Assembly (NCBI GenBank): GCA_003501335.1
Contig: DNPQ01000062.1
Span: forward strand, 1-13,590
From: Bacillota bacterium
Lineage (GTDB): Bacteria > Bacillota > UBA4882 > UBA8346
Length of the DNA: 13,590 nucleotides
Direction: 5' to 3'
The position numbers and the translations under genes were made by a program. Of the stretch, positions 1 to 7,193 are shown in pieces. Below the pieces are notes generated by a model. That model was not told the origin of the DNA. It worked only from the letters and a program-made list of their open reading frames with translations, and searched no databases. How positions within the stretch are numbered: the first letter of the stretch is position 1; every line of letters starts with the position of its first letter.

Positions 1-485
1 AAAACCAAAGCCGTGCCCAAATTCGGTTGAGCAATAATCAGTAAGGTAGGAATTCCCATATAAATAAAGGGCCCGATAAAATCAACAAACGATTTGAGGC
101 TTTCTTTCTTTTCCAAATAAGTCGCGAAAGTGATGATTAAAATAATCTTGGAAATCTCCGCCGGCTGAAAAAAGAACAACCAACTCTTGGCGCCATTGAC
201 TTCGCGGCCCAAAGGAGACAAAACCAACAATAGCATGACCAGGTTGAGCCCATATAAAAAATAACTAACCCGGTCGGAAACCCGATAATCGTAAAAAAGC
301 AAAACAAAGCCGGCGCCTAAACCCAGTACAACCGCTGTGATTTGCCGCAGAAGATAATAATCGGGGTGACCCGCAAACTTTAAGTGCGTTGAACTATAAA
401 CCATTGTTAAGCCAATCAGCAGCAGCAGTCCAACCACAACTAATAAACTATAATCCAGATTTTTGATAATTTTGTTCCGTCCCAT
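1..485 (-). CDS. rodA: Rod shape-determining protein RodA (SEDS peptidoglycan polymerase), N-terminal 161 residues, gene cut by window edge
   Basis: RodA is a SEDS-family, multi-pass membrane glycosyltransferase that polymerises lipid II into peptidoglycan with a class B PBP during cell elongation. Reading the minus strand from ATG at 485, the protein starts MGRNKIIKNLDYSLL, followed by a hydrophobic helix, the MVYSS segment typical of SEDS first helices, then several more helices. The conserved GREVNGAKSW and QPAEISKI blocks and the IAQPNLGTALV block near residue 150 are the SEDS signature. The order and the QPNLGTAL spelling fit RodA better than FtsW, but a sporulation paralogue (SpoVE) is not fully excluded from the N-terminal half alone. 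The start is supported by a GAGGTG ribosome binding site at 491-496. The rest of the gene lies off the left edge. Its orientation is shared with the sugar locus, but about 1 kb and a terminator separate them. Confidence 0.88.
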   Translation of the reverse strand, partial: MGRNKIIKNLDYSLLVVVGLLLLIGLTMVYSSTHLKFAGHPDYYLLRQITAVVLGLGAGFVLLFYDYRVSDRVSYFLYGLNLVMLLLVLSPLGREVNGAKSWLFFFQPAEISKIILIITFATYLEKKESLKSFVDFIGPFIYMGIPTLLIIAQPNLGTALV

Positions 486-1452
486 CGCTGCACCTCAAAT
501 GAAAAATTTATTACCCTCAAGCTTTTAATTTTATGAAATCGGACATCCGGAAAATGATGATTGATTTCAAAGTTCTCTACTTATGGTTAACATCACTTTC
601 TTTGACCGCTTCAATACCATGAAATCATTTTAGGTCCCATCGATGCTCCCCAAAACAAAGGACTACAGAAATCAAACAAATACCATGAAAAAATAATCAA
701 AATGTGAACAATATGGGGGGCTCGTAATTGGAATGGAAGGCTCCAAACACTCCTGAATTGGATGGAGGGAATTTGAAGAATACCGCTACGGAGTAAAAAA
801 ACAATATCAGCTTATATAGCGTAGTATATATAAAACCCATCGCTAAAATTTCACATAATAAACAATGTCCATCTTCCCTTGGGAATCCATGAAAAAAACA
901 GTGAGCGATTAAAAATAATAAAGCCGCTATTAAAATGAATAATATAATCTTATTTTTTTCTTATGCATGTTGCTCTTTCAATGCCAAAACATTCATCATT
1001 AAAAATAGCGAAAATAACTTGCCAAGTTAAAGCCAACTACTCTACTCCTATTATAATTGATTATCTGATTTCTAAATATATCTTTTTTTCTTTAGAACGT
1101 TTGCTATAGTAAATAATTCCATTGATTAAAAGATTTCCAGGAAATTTTATAATACTTGCTGATTTACGCTATCCATAATCCATTGAAACATGATGAACAG
1201 ATATTGTTCCCCATCAGGCCGAGTTATAATGGTAAAACGAATCCCAAAGCAAGTACGAACTTTGTTTCATTGGCCCAGATATAATGAAACCCCCTTTTTC
1301 AGCAGGCCTTTCATCTATGAAACCATGGAAGATATTAAAATATGGCTCAATAGTTTATTTCAATTAGGAACATTATCATGATGATATTAATCTAACTGAT
1401 ATTACCAGTACAGTTTTTGTAACTCCCAAGGAATACCGGGATTTTAAATAAT
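486..1452. other. Gene-poor AT-rich intergenic region, nothing convincing inside
   Basis: This stretch of nearly 1 kb separates the terminator of the sugar operon from rodA. It is very AT-rich (especially 820-1180), with no convincing coding frame, RNA gene or transposase remnant on either strand. The only plus-strand frame of note, 1190-1381 (63 codons), has no ribosome binding site before its ATG and no recognisable motif. A 12-bp direct repeat, AATACCATGAAA, occurs at 613-624 and 679-690, inside the leader expected for rodA transcription. The rodA promoter should lie here on the minus strand, but I cannot single one out with confidence. The region may be a decayed gene. Confidence 0.5.
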
Positions 1453-1485
1453 ACAAAAAGACTTTGCGAAAGCTCGCAAAGTCTT
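1453..1485 (-). terminator. Rho-independent terminator of the sugar operon
   Basis: A perfect 12-bp stem (AAGACTTTGCGA, 1458-1469, pairing with 1474-1485) closes a 4-nt loop. Read on the minus strand it is followed by TTTTTGTAT, a normal U-tract. It lies 40 nt beyond the stop of the D-lyxose isomerase gene and faces that gene, so it ends the transporter/isomerase transcript. Confidence 0.9.
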
Positions 1486-1524
1486 GCTGATAAGAAGGGA
1501 GAGAATTTGAAACAAACTTTTATC

Positions 1525-2070
1525 TTACTGAATCTCCGGAATTCTTTTAATTCCCAGATCCGTAAAGATATCACTTTCATCTCTGCTTTTGGTTGAAAAT
1601 TCGGATACAACAGCCCCATTCGGTCCAGCTTGAAACCAATGTAAAGTATTGGGCGAAAGTGTATATTGCTCACCCGGATGAAGAATCAATTCGTGGAAAA
1701 CGGTAAACCATTTCTCATGCCCTTGGGGAAGTATTGCTTTGATTTTAGAAGTCGGAGCACCTTCCACATATAGATAGACTTCACCATAACGGCAACGGAA
1801 GGTCTCTTCTTTGCCCGGGTTCCCATCAATGGATGGATGACAGTGCTCTGGACAAATCTGTTTGGAAAACAATACCATTTCCTTAGCGCAACACCGCTCA
1901 GTATTCACATAAGTTATAATTTCAAGGCCCATTTCATTCAGCTTATTCAGTCCAAAATCCGCTACTTCCAAATTCGCTTTTTCTTGATTTGTCAAAATGA
2001 TGGAAGCTTTGTAGAATAACTCCAAAGCCCGTTGCTGGGCATCATCATATTGCTTTTTCGTCAAAGACAT
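1525..2070 (-). CDS. D-lyxose ketol-isomerase (cupin-fold sugar isomerase)
   Basis: This 181-aa protein matches the D-lyxose isomerase family (DUF1498, same family as B. subtilis YdaE and E. coli O157 Z5688), whose members are usually about 170-230 aa. The family interconverts D-lyxose with D-xylulose and also D-mannose with D-fructose, using a divalent metal in a cupin barrel. Visible hallmarks are the metal-ligand H76-x-H78 in CPEHCHP, the GKEETF block with E88/E89, the GEVYLYVEG strand, H144 in TLHWFQAGP, and the closing VVSEFST and DIFTD blocks. It is cytoplasmic, without signal peptide. It is the last gene of the transporter operon, 55 nt after the permease gene and just before the terminator. 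An AAAGGATGG ribosome binding site precedes the ATG. The coupling to a pentose importer argues that lyxose or a related pentose (L-ribose is another known family substrate) is imported, rather than mannose. The exact substrate is inferred. Confidence 0.9.
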   Translation of the reverse strand: MSLTKKQYDDAQQRALELFYKASIILTNQEKANLEVADFGLNKLNEMGLEIITYVNTERCCAKEMVLFSKQICPEHCHPSIDGNPGKEETFRCRYGEVYLYVEGAPTSKIKAILPQGHEKWFTVFHELILHPGEQYTLSPNTLHWFQAGPNGAVVSEFSTKSRDESDIFTDLGIKRIPEIQ

Positions 2071-2125
2071 ATTTCATTTCCATCCTTTCAGTCCAAAATG
2101 AATAATCAAAAATATGTAGAAAATC

Positions 2126-3094
2126 TCAACTTTTCTTGGTTTTATGGGTCCTAATGGCTACTGCTGCGGCTAATACAACTCCCTTAACAATCTGTTGACT
2201 ATAAGGATTTACATTCATCAGGTTCAGCCCATTATTCAAAACATTCATGATTAAGGCACCAATAATGGTCCCAATCATTGTACCCTCGCCACCGCTGATG
2301 CTGGCACCACCGATGATTACTGCAGCGATGGCATCCATCTCAAATCCGCTACCTGCCAAAGGTTGACCAGAATCTAAGCGTGAAGCCAATATTAAGCCGC
2401 TGACAGCAGAAACGATACCGCAAATCGTATATACTAAAATTTTAATTCGAGTCACACTGATTCCTGATAAATGGACTGCCTCTTCATTACCTCCTAATCC
2501 ATAAATATAGCGGCCTACTTTCATTTGCGTCAAAAGGATATAACCCAAAATGTAGATAACAACCATAATAATACCTGGTATAGGTATCGGCCCCCAATAA
2601 CCGCGGCCTAAAAAAACAAACGAATCGGGGAGGTTGGAGATGGGATAACCGTTTGTATAAACTAAGGCGATGCCCCTGGCAGCGGTCATCATGGCTAAAG
2701 TGGTAATGATCGGCGGTACATTTAGTTTAGTAATCGTTAAACCATTGATTAATCCTGCTACAGCACCGATTAAAATACCGATTAGAATGGCCACCCACAT
2801 ATTGACACCACCAGCCATCAGACTGGCAGATATCGTTCCGGATAGGGCAACCACGGAACCGACAGAGAGATCAATCCCACCGGTTAAAATAACCAAGGTC
2901 ATTCCCACCGAAATGATTGCGTTCAATGACACTTGTCGGATGACATTGATCATATTGGAAAAAGTAAAAAAGAAACTGCTAATAAAGGAAAGGGCAATGC
3001 TCATTAATAACAAGGCAATGAAGGCACCCGTTTCACGGCGTCCTAAAAATCTTTTAATTCCGGCGCGGAAAGAAATCATAAATTGTTCTTGCAT
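2126..3094 (-). CDS. Ribose-type sugar ABC transporter, membrane permease (RbsC family)
   Basis: This is the permease of a carbohydrate-uptake family 2 (CUT2) ABC importer; it forms the dimeric channel for pentose-like sugars in the inner membrane. The 322-aa length is typical for RbsC/XylH-like proteins. A short cytoplasmic N-terminus is followed by many hydrophobic helices (first at about 23-46). Two family signatures are clear: GGIDLSVGSVVALSG at residues 72-86, and AAVIIGGASISGGEGT at about 257-272, the loop that contacts the ATPase. The ATG start at 3094 has an AGGAGG ribosome binding site and lies 19 nt inside the end of the ATPase gene, so the two are translationally coupled. The C-terminus is short and basic (RTHKTKKS). 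Which pentose is carried cannot be read from the permease; the downstream lyxose isomerase is the best clue. Confidence 0.95.
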   Translation of the reverse strand: MQEQFMISFRAGIKRFLGRRETGAFIALLLMSIALSFISSFFFTFSNMINVIRQVSLNAIISVGMTLVILTGGIDLSVGSVVALSGTISASLMAGGVNMWVAILIGILIGAVAGLINGLTITKLNVPPIITTLAMMTAARGIALVYTNGYPISNLPDSFVFLGRGYWGPIPIPGIIMVVIYILGYILLTQMKVGRYIYGLGGNEEAVHLSGISVTRIKILVYTICGIVSAVSGLILASRLDSGQPLAGSGFEMDAIAAVIIGGASISGGEGTMIGTIIGALIMNVLNNGLNLMNVNPYSQQIVKGVVLAAAVAIRTHKTKKS

Positions 3095-4587
3095 TCGTTC
3101 TCGCCTCCTGTAGCATAAGTTAAAACTTGCTGCTCAGTGATGCCGCTGCCAGATAACATTTTTGATACTCGGCCTTCATGCATCACATAAATACGATCGC
3201 TCATCCCAAGAATTTCTGTTAATTCCGAAGAAATTAAAATAATGGCAATCCCTTGTTCGGCTAAATTATTAATCAATTGATAAATTTCTCTTTTAGCACC
3301 AACATCAATTCCACGGGTCGGTTCATCCAAAATAAGTATTTTACTTCCCACAAACAACCATTTGGCAAGCACCACTTTTTGTTGGTTACCGCCACTAAGG
3401 TTTATTGCTTTTTGCCATATACCTGGCGTTTTTATATTCAGCTCCCGCACATATTGATTCGCGTATTCGCGCTCTTGGCTCCAATTAAAAATACATCCGT
3501 TGATAACCTTTTCCATGGCTGCATACGTAATATTTTCCTTAATACTCATTCCTAAAATCAAGCCCTGTAATTTGCGATCCTCCGGCACTAATCCGATTCC
3601 CTCGCCAATCGCATCCTTTGGTGATTTAAGATTTACTTTTTTCCCAAATACTTCAATTTTACCGGATTGAATGGGATCAGCCCCAAAAATCGCCCTGGCA
3701 AATTCAGTCCTTCCGGCACCAACCAATCCAGAAATGCCGACAACTTCACCGCTACGAAATTCCATGTCCACACTTTTTAATTTATGATTGGAAAGGCCTT
3801 TAACCGACAAAGCCACTATACCCGGGGAGCTTTTCCGCTTAGGAAATTCATCCTGAAATTCCCTGCCTACCATCAGTGAAATCAATTGTTTACGAGTAAT
3901 ATTTTGGGTTTCCATTGTGCTAATTGTACAACCATCACGCATAACCGTTACCCTGTCAGAAATAGCAAACAACTCTTCGAGCCGGTGAGAGATATAAATA
4001 ATGGTGACACCCTTTTGGGTTAAAGAACGGATAATTCGAAACAGATTGTCAATTTCATGCTGGGTTAGAGTTGCAGAAGGTTCATCCATTATGATTACAT
4101 CGGCATTGGTAGATAGTGCCTTCGTGATTTCAACCATTTGCTGATAAGCCACACTTAGTTTACTGACCGGGGTTTTGATATCCAAATCGATTTCCAGCTC
4201 TTTGAGTAAATCAGTGCTTTTTTTATATAGTTCGCGCCAATTAATGAATCCTTGCACTTTCCGGCAAGGCTCTTTTCCAAAAAATATATTTTCAGCCGCG
4301 CTTAAATAGGGGATCAAATTAAATTCTTGGTGAATAATGCTAATCCCCAATTCCTGAGCATGCTGTGGAGATTTAATTTGAACTTTACTGCCCTTAAAAA
4401 AGATATCTCCCTGATCAGGTGTAATAACTCCGGAAAGAACTTTCATTAAAGTTGATTTTCCAGCCCCATTTTCTCCAATCAGCGCCAAAACTTCACCCCG
4501 CCGTGCTTCAAGGGATACTTGATTCAGTGCTCGTACGCCTGGAAAATCTTTTACGATATTTTCCATCTTCAAAATAATTTCAGGCAT
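3076..4587 (-). CDS. Ribose-type sugar ABC transporter, double ATP-binding protein (RbsA family)
   Basis: This 503-aa protein carries two ABC domains in tandem, as expected for CUT2 importers, and powers sugar uptake from the cytoplasmic face. N-domain: Walker A GENGAGKST (38-46), Q-loop at HQEF (86-89), signature LSVAYQQ (144-150; more usual LSVGQQQ), Walker B VIIMDEP (164-170) and switch His in YISHR. C-domain: degenerate Walker A SGLVGAGRTE (286-295), PEDRK at about 335, signature LSGGNQQ (397-403) and Walker B ILILDEPTRG (417-426). Degeneracy of the second Walker A is normal in this family. The start at 4587 has GGAGG at the right distance. It follows the binding-protein gene across a 144-nt gap filled by a large palindrome and overlaps the permease gene by 19 nt. 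RbsA, XylG and MglA are the closest named types; I cannot tell which substrate applies. Confidence 0.95.
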   Translation of the reverse strand: MPEIILKMENIVKDFPGVRALNQVSLEARRGEVLALIGENGAGKSTLMKVLSGVITPDQGDIFFKGSKVQIKSPQHAQELGISIIHQEFNLIPYLSAAENIFFGKEPCRKVQGFINWRELYKKSTDLLKELEIDLDIKTPVSKLSVAYQQMVEITKALSTNADVIIMDEPSATLTQHEIDNLFRIIRSLTQKGVTIIYISHRLEELFAISDRVTVMRDGCTISTMETQNITRKQLISLMVGREFQDEFPKRKSSPGIVALSVKGLSNHKLKSVDMEFRSGEVVGISGLVGAGRTEFARAIFGADPIQSGKIEVFGKKVNLKSPKDAIGEGIGLVPEDRKLQGLILGMSIKENITYAAMEKVINGCIFNWSQEREYANQYVRELNIKTPGIWQKAINLSGGNQQKVVLAKWLFVGSKILILDEPTRGIDVGAKREIYQLINNLAEQGIAIILISSELTEILGMSDRIYVMHEGRVSKMLSGSGITEQQVLTYATGGENECKNNL

Positions 4588-4613
4588 TTTGAAACGCCTC
4601 CTCTTACGAATGA

Positions 4614-4722
4614 AAAGAAGCTATCCGAAAAGGAATGTTCATCTCGAGATAGTCCATCCACCCCAGTAAGCTGGGGTGGATGCCACCTTCAATTTACATT
4701 GCTTTTTTTAGACAGCTTCTTT
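4614..4722 (-). repeat. 109-bp imperfect palindrome between binding-protein and ATPase genes (processing/attenuation hairpin, possibly MITE-like)
   Basis: Outer arms 4614-4638 and 4696-4722 are imperfect inverted repeats, both beginning AAAGAAGCT when read from outside inwards and continuing with TC, AAAA and AATGT in register. At the centre is a perfect 12-bp stem, 4655-4666 with 4671-4682 (CATCCACCCCAG, loop TAAG). It begins about 10 nt after the stop of the binding-protein gene and ends just upstream of the ATPase ribosome binding site. The central stem has no U-tract on the minus strand, so a full terminator is unlikely. Stable intercistronic hairpins at this place in ABC operons commonly protect the binding-protein mRNA and lower downstream expression. 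The long terminal arms also resemble a miniature transposable element; no target duplication is visible. Confidence 0.75.
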
Positions 4723-4731
4723 AAACGAGTA

Positions 4732-5664
4732 TTACCAACTAAATCCAGCGGCATTATCTTTGGTAATGAGCTGGACTTTAACTTTGATCTCGCTTGGTAC
4801 TTTCTGCCCTTTTAACACTTTATAAGCGATTTGAACACCTTGCCGACCGATTTCTCCAGGAAATTGGGCTGCAGTCGCCACAAATGCTTTTCCTTTCTTA
4901 ATGGCATCAACCCCATTGGGGGAACCATCAACACCTAAAATAAACATTTCTTTCTGACGTCCGGCGGTTTCGACTGCCGCCAACGCGCCTAAACCGGTAG
5001 GATCATTTGCCCCGAATACGGCATCAATTTTATGTTGCGATTGAAGAACGTTCTCCATAATTTCCATAGACTTAGTTTCATTGGTTTCACCGTTCTGCTC
5101 AGCAACTACTTTGATACCAGGATTTTTGGCAAGGACATCTTTAACACCCTGAACCCGTTGAATAATTGAAGTAATCGGGGTTCCATTAATAATTACAACA
5201 TTTCCTTTGCCTTTTAAACGTTTCACCATGTACTCTCCATCGAGTTTTCCGGCCAAATAGTTATCCGAACCAATATAAGTGGTAACTTTTCCACCATCAG
5301 CATTAACATCAAGAGTAATCACGGGGATATTTGCTTTATTGGCAGCAACTACTGCCGGCGCAATAGCCTTGGAATCAACCGCATTTAAAAATAAGATATC
5401 AATTTTTTGTTGAATCATATCTTCAACATCAGAAATTTGCTTAGCCAAATTAAACTGAGAATCTGCCACAATAAGCTTGGCGCTTGGATCAACTTTTTTC
5501 AGCTCAGCCCGAATATTTTTTTCCATGGCTACAAAGTATGGATTATCCATCGTCATGAAAGTGACACCAATCGTAACAGGCTTTTTGGCTCCGAAGCTAA
5601 CTGCAGATACTGAAACGACCACCAGCATAAGGACCATTAATAACACGAATGACTTTCTGAACAT
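4732..5664 (-). CDS. Periplasmic-type pentose-binding protein of the ABC importer (RbsB family)
   Basis: This 310-aa protein belongs to the periplasmic binding protein type 1 sugar family (Peripla_BP_4) and captures the sugar outside the inner membrane for delivery to the permease. Residues 1-26 form a signal peptide: basic MFRK, a hydrophobic stretch, then an Ala-rich end. The mature part opens with KKPVTIGVTFMTMDNPYF, matching the RbsB start where an Asn and aromatic residues line the sugar. Later ligand-site blocks are LDVNADGG, IIQRVQG, GANDPTG, GVDGSPNG and TAAQFPG. There is no cysteine in or after the signal peptide, so it is not a lipoprotein, unlike most Bacillota homologues. AGGAGGG precedes the ATG. 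It is the first gene after the sigma-54 promoter and is followed by a strong hairpin, which fits high expression relative to the other transporter genes. The substrate is inferred to be a pentose. Confidence 0.93.
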   Translation of the reverse strand: MFRKSFVLLMVLMLVVVSVSAVSFGAKKPVTIGVTFMTMDNPYFVAMEKNIRAELKKVDPSAKLIVADSQFNLAKQISDVEDMIQQKIDILFLNAVDSKAIAPAVVAANKANIPVITLDVNADGGKVTTYIGSDNYLAGKLDGEYMVKRLKGKGNVVIINGTPITSIIQRVQGVKDVLAKNPGIKVVAEQNGETNETKSMEIMENVLQSQHKIDAVFGANDPTGLGALAAVETAGRQKEMFILGVDGSPNGVDAIKKGKAFVATAAQFPGEIGRQGVQIAYKVLKGQKVPSEIKVKVQLITKDNAAGFSW

Positions 5665-5693
5665 CTTTTTCCCTCCTGATTATGATCTAAAAT

Positions 5694-5711
5694 ATTGTCC
5701 GGCCGGACAAT
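5694..5711. promoter_or_regulatory. 18-bp perfect palindrome at the predicted transcription start (candidate operator)
   Basis: ATTGTCCGGCCGGACAAT is a perfect, loop-less palindrome. It starts about 12 nt downstream of the -12 element of the sigma-54 promoter, so it would cover the transcription start of the transporter operon. Being loop-less and GC-centred, it looks more like a dimeric repressor operator than an RNA hairpin. No matching regulator gene is recognisable in the window. Confidence 0.6.
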
Positions 5712-5721
5712 CCATTGTTAA

Positions 5722-5737
5722 AGCAAAAATCGTGCCA
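5722..5737 (-). promoter_or_regulatory. Sigma-54 (RpoN) -24/-12 promoter of the transporter/isomerase operon
   Basis: On the minus strand the sequence TGGCACGATTTTTGCT matches the sigma-54 consensus TGGCAC-N5-TTGCW at every defined position, including the G after TGGCAC. It sits 58 nt upstream of the binding-protein ATG, pointing at it, with transcription expected to start near 5711. The gene immediately upstream encodes an NtrC-type activator with the GAFTGA loop that contacts sigma-54, which strongly supports the assignment. Confidence 0.9.
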
Positions 5738-5759
5738 ATTCAATCAGGACATTACCCAT

Positions 5760-5792
5760 TTTTAATCACAGCTTAACAAGCACTGATTAAAA
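5760..5792. promoter_or_regulatory. 33-bp dyad, candidate enhancer site for the NtrC-type activator
   Basis: Outer arms TTTTAATCA (5760-5768) and TGATTAAAA (5784-5792) and inner arms GCTT/AAGC are symmetric about 5776; the 15-bp half-sites have two mismatches. The centre lies about 65 bp upstream of the predicted sigma-54 start, a plausible distance for activator binding. It could instead be a weak terminator of the regulator operon, but no U-tract follows on the minus strand. Confidence 0.5.
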
Positions 5793-5818
5793 TTAAAAAA
5801 AGAGTCATTTTGTCACCT

Positions 5819-5840
5819 TAAGTTAACAGATTGTAACTTA
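5819..5840. promoter_or_regulatory. 22-bp dyad, second candidate enhancer site
   Basis: Perfect inverted repeat TAAGTTA-N8-TAACTTA, centred about 118 bp upstream of the predicted sigma-54 start and overlapping the stop codon of the response regulator gene. Two dyads upstream of a sigma-54 promoter are the usual arrangement for an enhancer-binding protein. The two dyads do not share an obvious common half-site, so at most one may be the true site. Confidence 0.45.
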
Positions 5841-7193
5841 TTTTAAATCATATTTAGCCATCTTTTCGTACAACGATTTTCTACTGATTTCCAACATTTC
5901 GGCAGCTTTTTTCTTATTCCAGTGAGCTTTTTCCAGGGCTGCCCGGACCATATCTCGTTCTTGTTCATAGGAAAATTTGCTTCGAACTGTCTTTAGTGCT
6001 ACAATATTAGATTCATTTTTATCTTCTGGCATTGGATCCGGGAACTTCAAATGTTCTTCCGGATAAAAATCTTTCTCCCCCAGAACCACAAATCTTTCGA
6101 TAATATTACGCAATTCTCGTACATTCCCCGGCCAAGGATAATTCTTCAATCGTTCCAGGAGGGAAGGAGAAAGGTTTTTAACAGGTTTATTATAATCCTC
6201 ACTGTATTTTAATAAAAAATGTTGAATCAGAAGCGGTATATCCTCTGTTCTTTCCCGCAAAGGCGGCAAAGTGATTGGCACTACATTCAAACGATAATAA
6301 AGATCTTCCCGGAATGTCCCTTTCGAAACTTCCTCCGGAAGGTTTTTATTGGTAGCTGCAATGACCCGGACATTAACTTTGATTGATTCCATACCGCCAA
6401 TGCGGACGACCTCGCGTTCTTCCAAGACCCGTAAAATTTTGGCTTGGGTAGCGATATTCATATCACCGATCTCATCTAAAAAAATAGTTCCCTCACTGGC
6501 TTGCTCAAATTTTCCGATTTTCCGGTTGACAGCTCCAGTGAAAGCCCCTTTTTCATAGCCGAAAAGTTCACTTTCCAAAAGACTGTCGGGAATCGCGGCG
6601 CAGTTCAAACTGATGAACGGCTTATCTTTGCGAGGGCCCTCTTTACAGATCGCCCTGGCAATCAATTCTTTCCCGGTACCACTTTCACCCAAGATTAAAA
6701 CCGTGGCCTCATTTTGAATGACTTTTCCCAGTAATGTAAATATTTTTTTCATGACTGTGCTTTCACCAATTATGTCTCCAATTTTGGACTTGGCAGAAAC
6801 TCGCATCAAATTTGGCATTGATGGAGCCAGCTCTATGCTTTCCTTAATCGTTTTGCGAAGATCTTTAACAACAAAAGGTTTGGTCACATAGTCATTGGCT
6901 CCAAATTTCATGGCTTTAACTGCACTCTCAATCGTGCCATATCCCGTAATCATAATAATCCGGGCTCGCTCATTGCTCGAACGGATTTGTTTCAATGTCT
7001 CAATACCATCCATACCCGGCATCATAATATCAAGCAGAATCAGATCAACCTGGTTCCGCTGAATCTGTTCTAAGGCCTGATACCCATCATTTGCTGTTAT
7101 TAATCGATAACCGTCTCTGGCCAATAATTCGCAAAGACTATCACGCATCCCCTCTTCATCATCAACGATTAAAATAATTGGGCGCTTAGACAT
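5838..7193 (-). CDS. NtrC-family sigma-54-dependent response regulator
   Basis: This 451-aa protein has the three NtrC modules. The receiver (about 5-120) has acidic pair D11/D12, phospho-acceptor D55 in LILLDIMMPG, T83 and K105. The AAA+ sigma-54 interaction domain (about 140-370) has Walker A GESGTGKE (169-176), GAFTGA (216-221), Walker B GTIFLDEIG (235-243) and an arginine-finger region at REDLYYRL. A Fis-type helix-turn-helix (about 410-450) ends AAEMLEISRKSLYEKM. It should bind an upstream enhancer and open sigma-54 RNA polymerase when phosphorylated by the partner kinase. All catalytic motifs look intact. Its ATG overlaps the kinase stop by 8 nt (ATGTCTAA), with GAGGAAGG as ribosome binding site inside the kinase gene. 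The sigma-54 promoter lies immediately downstream and faces the transporter genes, which makes that operon the obvious target. Confidence 0.96.
   Translation of the reverse strand: MSKRPIILIVDDEEGMRDSLCELLARDGYRLITANDGYQALEQIQRNQVDLILLDIMMPGMDGIETLKQIRSSNERARIIMITGYGTIESAVKAMKFGANDYVTKPFVVKDLRKTIKESIELAPSMPNLMRVSAKSKIGDIIGESTVMKKIFTLLGKVIQNEATVLILGESGTGKELIARAICKEGPRKDKPFISLNCAAIPDSLLESELFGYEKGAFTGAVNRKIGKFEQASEGTIFLDEIGDMNIATQAKILRVLEEREVVRIGGMESIKVNVRVIAATNKNLPEEVSKGTFREDLYYRLNVVPITLPPLRERTEDIPLLIQHFLLKYSEDYNKPVKNLSPSLLERLKNYPWPGNVRELRNIIERFVVLGEKDFYPEEHLKFPDPMPEDKNESNIVALKTVRSKFSYEQERDMVRAALEKAHWNKKKAAEMLEISRKSLYEKMAKYDLK

Noticed and set aside
1190..1381. 63-codon plus-strand ORF in the rodA-side gap
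   Set aside because: There is no ribosome binding site before the ATG, no family pattern and AT-rich surroundings; most likely chance.
2670..3113. 147-codon plus-strand ORF opposite the permease gene
   Set aside because: It is antisense to the conserved permease and its sequence is the complement pattern of hydrophobic helices.
4655..4682. Central hairpin as a full Rho-independent terminator after the binding-protein gene
   Set aside because: There is no U-tract after the stem on the minus strand, and the ATPase and permease must be transcribed from the same promoter; attenuation or mRNA protection fits better.
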